A stretch of DNA of 8,260 nucleotides from Gammaproteobacteria bacterium. Its GTDB lineage: Bacteria; Pseudomonadota; Gammaproteobacteria; GCA-001735895. The notes below the pieces were generated by a model. It ran no database searches, was not told the DNA's origin, and saw only the letters and a program-made list of their open reading frames with translations. The stretch is taken from the NCBI GenBank assembly GCA_029882955.1, contig JAOUJX010000173.1:1-8260 (forward strand), read 5' to 3'. Positions 6,421 through 8,260 of the stretch are shown here, piece by piece. The number at the start of each line of letters is the position of its first letter. The first letter of the stretch is position 1. The translations under genes were made by a program, and so were the position numbers.

Positions 6421-7092
6421 ATGGCAATAACCGACTGGCCAAGCGAAGAGCGGCCCCGCGAAAAACTTCTGGCAAAGGGTGCCAGCACCCTGTCCGATGC
6501 GGAACTGTTAGCTATATTTCTACGTACGGGCATCCCTGGTACCTCTGCAGTTGGCCTGGCACGCCAATTACTCGGCAGTTTCGGTTCATTGCGCGCGCTA
6601 CTGACCGCGTCAAAAATGGATTTTTGCAGTCACAAGGGACTGGGAGACGCCAAGTATACCCAGTTACAGGCAGTGCTCGAAATGGCCAACCGACATCTGG
6701 GCGAAGAAATCAAACGCAGCGACGCGATCACCAGCCCGGCCGATACGATTGCTTATCTGCATGCTCAACTACGCGACAGGCCGCACGAGATTTTTGCCTG
6801 CCTGATGCTCGATAACCGCAATCGAGTCATTGCCTTTCGCGAACTGTTCCGTGGCACCATTGATGGCGCCAGCGTTTATCCTCGCGAGGTGGTAAAGCAG
6901 GCGCTGGCCGATAATGCCGCCTGTGTCATTTTAGCTCACAACCATCCCTCGGGCGTTTGCGAACCAAGTCAGGCCGATGTGCAAATAACCGAGCGGTTGA
7001 AAAAGGCATTAGCACTGGTGGATATCCGCGTACTTGATCATGTCATTGTCGGTGACGACACACTTTGTTTTTCTGAGCGGGGATTGATTTAG
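6421..7092 (+). CDS. radC: RadC family (UPF0758) JAB/MPN domain protein
   Basis: The 223-residue protein has the standard RadC layout. An N-terminal helix-hairpin-helix-like region (about 20-95, including LSDAELLAIFLRTG and HKGLGDAKYTQL) is followed by a JAB/MPN metalloprotease-like domain. The JAMM zinc-ligand pattern is complete: E141 in FRELFRGT, H173 and H175 in AHNHPSG, and D186 ten residues later. RadC was once linked to DNA repair, but that assignment was withdrawn and its cellular role is unsettled; I assign none beyond a possible metal-dependent hydrolase. It is divergent from coaBC by 44 bp, the arrangement seen widely in gammaproteobacteria. No terminator hairpin with a T run follows directly. 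Confidence 0.95.
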   Translation: MAITDWPSEERPREKLLAKGASTLSDAELLAIFLRTGIPGTSAVGLARQLLGSFGSLRALLTASKMDFCSHKGLGDAKYTQLQAVLEMANRHLGEEIKRSDAITSPADTIAYLHAQLRDRPHEIFACLMLDNRNRVIAFRELFRGTIDGASVYPREVVKQALADNAACVILAHNHPSGVCEPSQADVQITERLKKALALVDIRVLDHVIVGDDTLCFSERGLI

Positions 7093-7170
7093 TTAATCCA
7101 GCCTGGAAATCACATCAGTTGATAATCCGTATGATACTTATTGCTCGGTTACTGCTATCGCATTCGATCA

Positions 7171-7195
7171 GGGTATCAGCAGTGCGAAGATACCC
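7171..7195. repeat. Perfect 7-bp inverted repeat, 11-nt loop
   Basis: GGGTATC (7171-7177) is matched by GATACCC (7189-7195). The pairing does not extend further, and the nearest T run begins about 20 nt later, so it is not a standard intrinsic terminator for radC. It could be a protein-binding dyad or an RNA hairpin in the nadA leader. Confidence 0.45.
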
Positions 7196-7223
7196 GATAT
7201 CCTCGATTTATTTGTATTTTTTC

Positions 7224-7237
7224 TTGACCCTCATCAA
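7224..7237 (+). promoter_or_regulatory. FNR/Anr-like binding box upstream of nadA
   Basis: TTGAC-CCTC-ATCAA matches nine of the ten defined bases of the FNR/Anr/Dnr consensus TTGAT-N4-ATCAA. If it acted as a class II site centred near -41.5, transcription would start around 7272, and TAGTTT (7260-7265) would be a poor -10. The same TTGACC could equally be a sigma-70 -35 element (7224-7229), although no good -10 lies 16-18 bp on. Confidence 0.35.
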
Positions 7238-7326
7238 GTAGACCCTGTTCGAATAAGAGTAGTTTTTTCATGAGTCGTCATTGTTAGAGAGCAGTCGAAC
7301 CGATTATCAAGGACTGGACCGGGCTT

Positions 7327-7392
7327 ATGAATAATATCGAAAAAGATGACCTGACTCCTGTTGGTACCGAGATGCAGAGAGAAGACTGGTGA
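7327..7392 (+). CDS. Possible 21-codon leader ORF coupled to nadA
   Basis: An ATG at 7327 opens 21 codons (beginning MNNIEKDDLTPVG, ending MQREDW), closed by TGA at 7390-7392. The stop overlaps the nadA GTG in the sequence GTGA, the 4-bp overlap typical of translationally coupled genes. AAGGA lies about 12 nt before the ATG, rather far for good initiation. No family is recognisable. It may be a leader peptide, chance, or the displaced N terminus of nadA. Confidence 0.3.
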   Translation: MNNIEKDDLTPVGTEMQREDW

Positions 7393-8260
7393 TAGCCTCT
7401 ATTCATTCAGATTTAGACAAAGAAACCGAACGCCTTTATGGCAAGCTCCATCATCTCGGCTGGAGCCGCGACGATTGCGAGCTAATCGCACCTGTGACAA
7501 AAGAGGTAAACGAACTCAAGAAAGAGCAGAATGCGGTGATCCTGGCCCATTCCTACCAGACTCCAGACATCATGTACGGTGTAGGCGATTATATCGGTGA
7601 TTCCTATGGTCTGAGCGTCAAAGCAACCAATCACCCGGCCCAGAAAATTATCTTCTGCTCAGTCTACTTTATGGGTGAGACGGCCAAGCTGCTCAATCCA
7701 GAAAAAGAAGTACTGGTTCCACAGGTAGCCGAATGCTCGCTAGCTGATTCGATCAACGCGCAACAGGTACGTACCCTGCGAGCGCAATATCCGAATGCCG
7801 GGGTTGTGTGTTATGTAAATACCTATGCCGAGGTCAAGGCCGAAAGCGATGCCTGCTGCACCTCATCGAACGCCATAGAGGTAGTGGAGGCTATGCCACA
7901 GGAAGAAATCCTGTTTATACCGGACCGCCTGATGGCAGAAAATCTTGCCAAAATTTCATCGAAGACCATTAGAACATGGGACGGTACCTGCGTGGTTCAC
8001 GAGGGATTCGACGTTGGCGCTGTGCGGGATATCAGAGATCGGTTTCCCGGGGTAAAAATTCTTGCCCACCCTGAGTGTACACCGGGGCTGGTATCTGAGG
8101 TTGACTATGCCGGCGGCACCGAGGGCATGCTCAACTATGTAAAGAATTCCCCCGCGCATACCTTCATGCTGGTAACCGAGTGTGGAATCACCGACCGCTT
8201 CAAAAGTGAATTCCTCGATAAGGAAATCGTCGGTACCTGCATCCTTTGCCCCTACATGAA
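7389..8260 (+). CDS. nadA: Quinolinate synthase, 5' part (cut by window edge)
   Basis: NadA condenses iminoaspartate (made by NadB) with dihydroxyacetone phosphate to quinolinate in de novo NAD synthesis, using an oxygen-sensitive [4Fe-4S] cluster. From GTG at 7389 there are 290 complete codons before the right edge. The three cluster cysteines are present with family spacing: C116 in VAECSLA, C201 in DGTCVVH and C287 in ILCPYM. Other conserved parts are ILAHSYQTPDI (51-61, H54 and Y56), FMGETAKLLNPEK (94-106), YVNT (142-145), TSSNA (158-162) and HPEC (227-230). No ATG lies in frame upstream before a TGA at 7347-7349, so GTG is the best start. It gives about 48 residues before the first conserved strand, enough for a complete N terminus. 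The start has only a weak purine-rich region upstream (GAGAGAAG). Confidence 0.93.
   Translation, partial: MIASIHSDLDKETERLYGKLHHLGWSRDDCELIAPVTKEVNELKKEQNAVILAHSYQTPDIMYGVGDYIGDSYGLSVKATNHPAQKIIFCSVYFMGETAKLLNPEKEVLVPQVAECSLADSINAQQVRTLRAQYPNAGVVCYVNTYAEVKAESDACCTSSNAIEVVEAMPQEEILFIPDRLMAENLAKISSKTIRTWDGTCVVHEGFDVGAVRDIRDRFPGVKILAHPECTPGLVSEVDYAGGTEGMLNYVKNSPAHTFMLVTECGITDRFKSEFLDKEIVGTCILCPYM

Larger units (their letters stand above)
7093..7388 (+). other. Spacer upstream of nadA
   Basis: About 300 bp between radC and nadA holds no full-size gene. It contains a perfect 7-bp inverted repeat (7171-7195), a T-rich stretch (7207-7222), an FNR/Anr-like box (7224-7237), a second T run (7263-7268) and a 21-codon reading frame that overlaps the nadA start (7327-7392). 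Together these suggest a regulated leader for nadA rather than empty sequence. Confidence 0.5.

Noticed and set aside
6377..6475. A 33-residue N-terminal extension of CoaBC on the minus strand, starting at 6475.
   Set aside because: It overlaps the start of radC, has no similarity to the family, and the conserved CoaC domain begins right after the internal ATG at 6376.
7361..7600. An open plus-strand frame of 79 codons overlapping the nadA start.
   Set aside because: It is arginine-rich, typical of an out-of-frame reading, and the nadA frame carries the conserved residues across the same bases.
1..8260. Defence system, biosynthetic cluster, phage or transposon content.
   Set aside because: Every sizeable frame with coding character matches a core metabolic, transport or repair family or a DUF4124 protein; no integrase, transposase, direct-repeat array or toxin-antitoxin pair is visible.

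Overview
The window is a chromosomal housekeeping segment, most likely from a gammaproteobacterium outside the enterics. The main clue is gene order: radC, coaBC and argB, then pyrE beside an exonuclease III-family gene. This resembles the Pseudomonas neighbourhood radC-coaBC-dut-algC-argB-pyrE-crc. Base composition looks moderate (close to 50% GC by eye), and dut and algC are missing, so it is not a typical Pseudomonas. I see no mobile element, phage gene, CRISPR array, tRNA or rRNA.

Layout from left to right. The 5' part of a thiD-type kinase gene runs off the left edge on the minus strand (1-312). A divergent spacer separates it from ampG, a muropeptide permease of the MFS (519-1889, plus). 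Convergent with ampG is an exonuclease III-family gene (1909-2691, minus). It shares a 71-bp divergent spacer with pyrE (2763-3401, plus). After a 221-bp spacer comes a secreted DUF4124/coiled-coil protein (3623-4282, plus). Its stop codon lies 3 bp from that of argB (4286-5152, minus). argB follows coaBC (5174-6376, minus) by 21 bp, probably as one transcript. radC (6421-7092, plus) diverges from coaBC across 44 bp. A spacer of about 300 bp then leads to nadA (from 7389, plus), which is cut by the right edge.

The genes cover separate core pathways: thiamine (thiD), cell-wall recycling (ampG), DNA repair (xth-like), pyrimidines (pyrE), arginine (argB), coenzyme A (coaBC) and NAD (nadA). They are held together by conserved gene order rather than by a shared process.

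I found no new multi-gene system. The points most worth a second look are: an exonuclease III-like protein with intact catalytic residues at the position held by crc in Pseudomonas; a near-consensus FNR/Anr-type box and a 7-bp inverted repeat upstream of nadA; a 21-codon reading frame joined to nadA by a GTGA overlap; an altered substrate-loop motif in the ThiD-like protein; and the loss of dut/algC between coaBC and argB.
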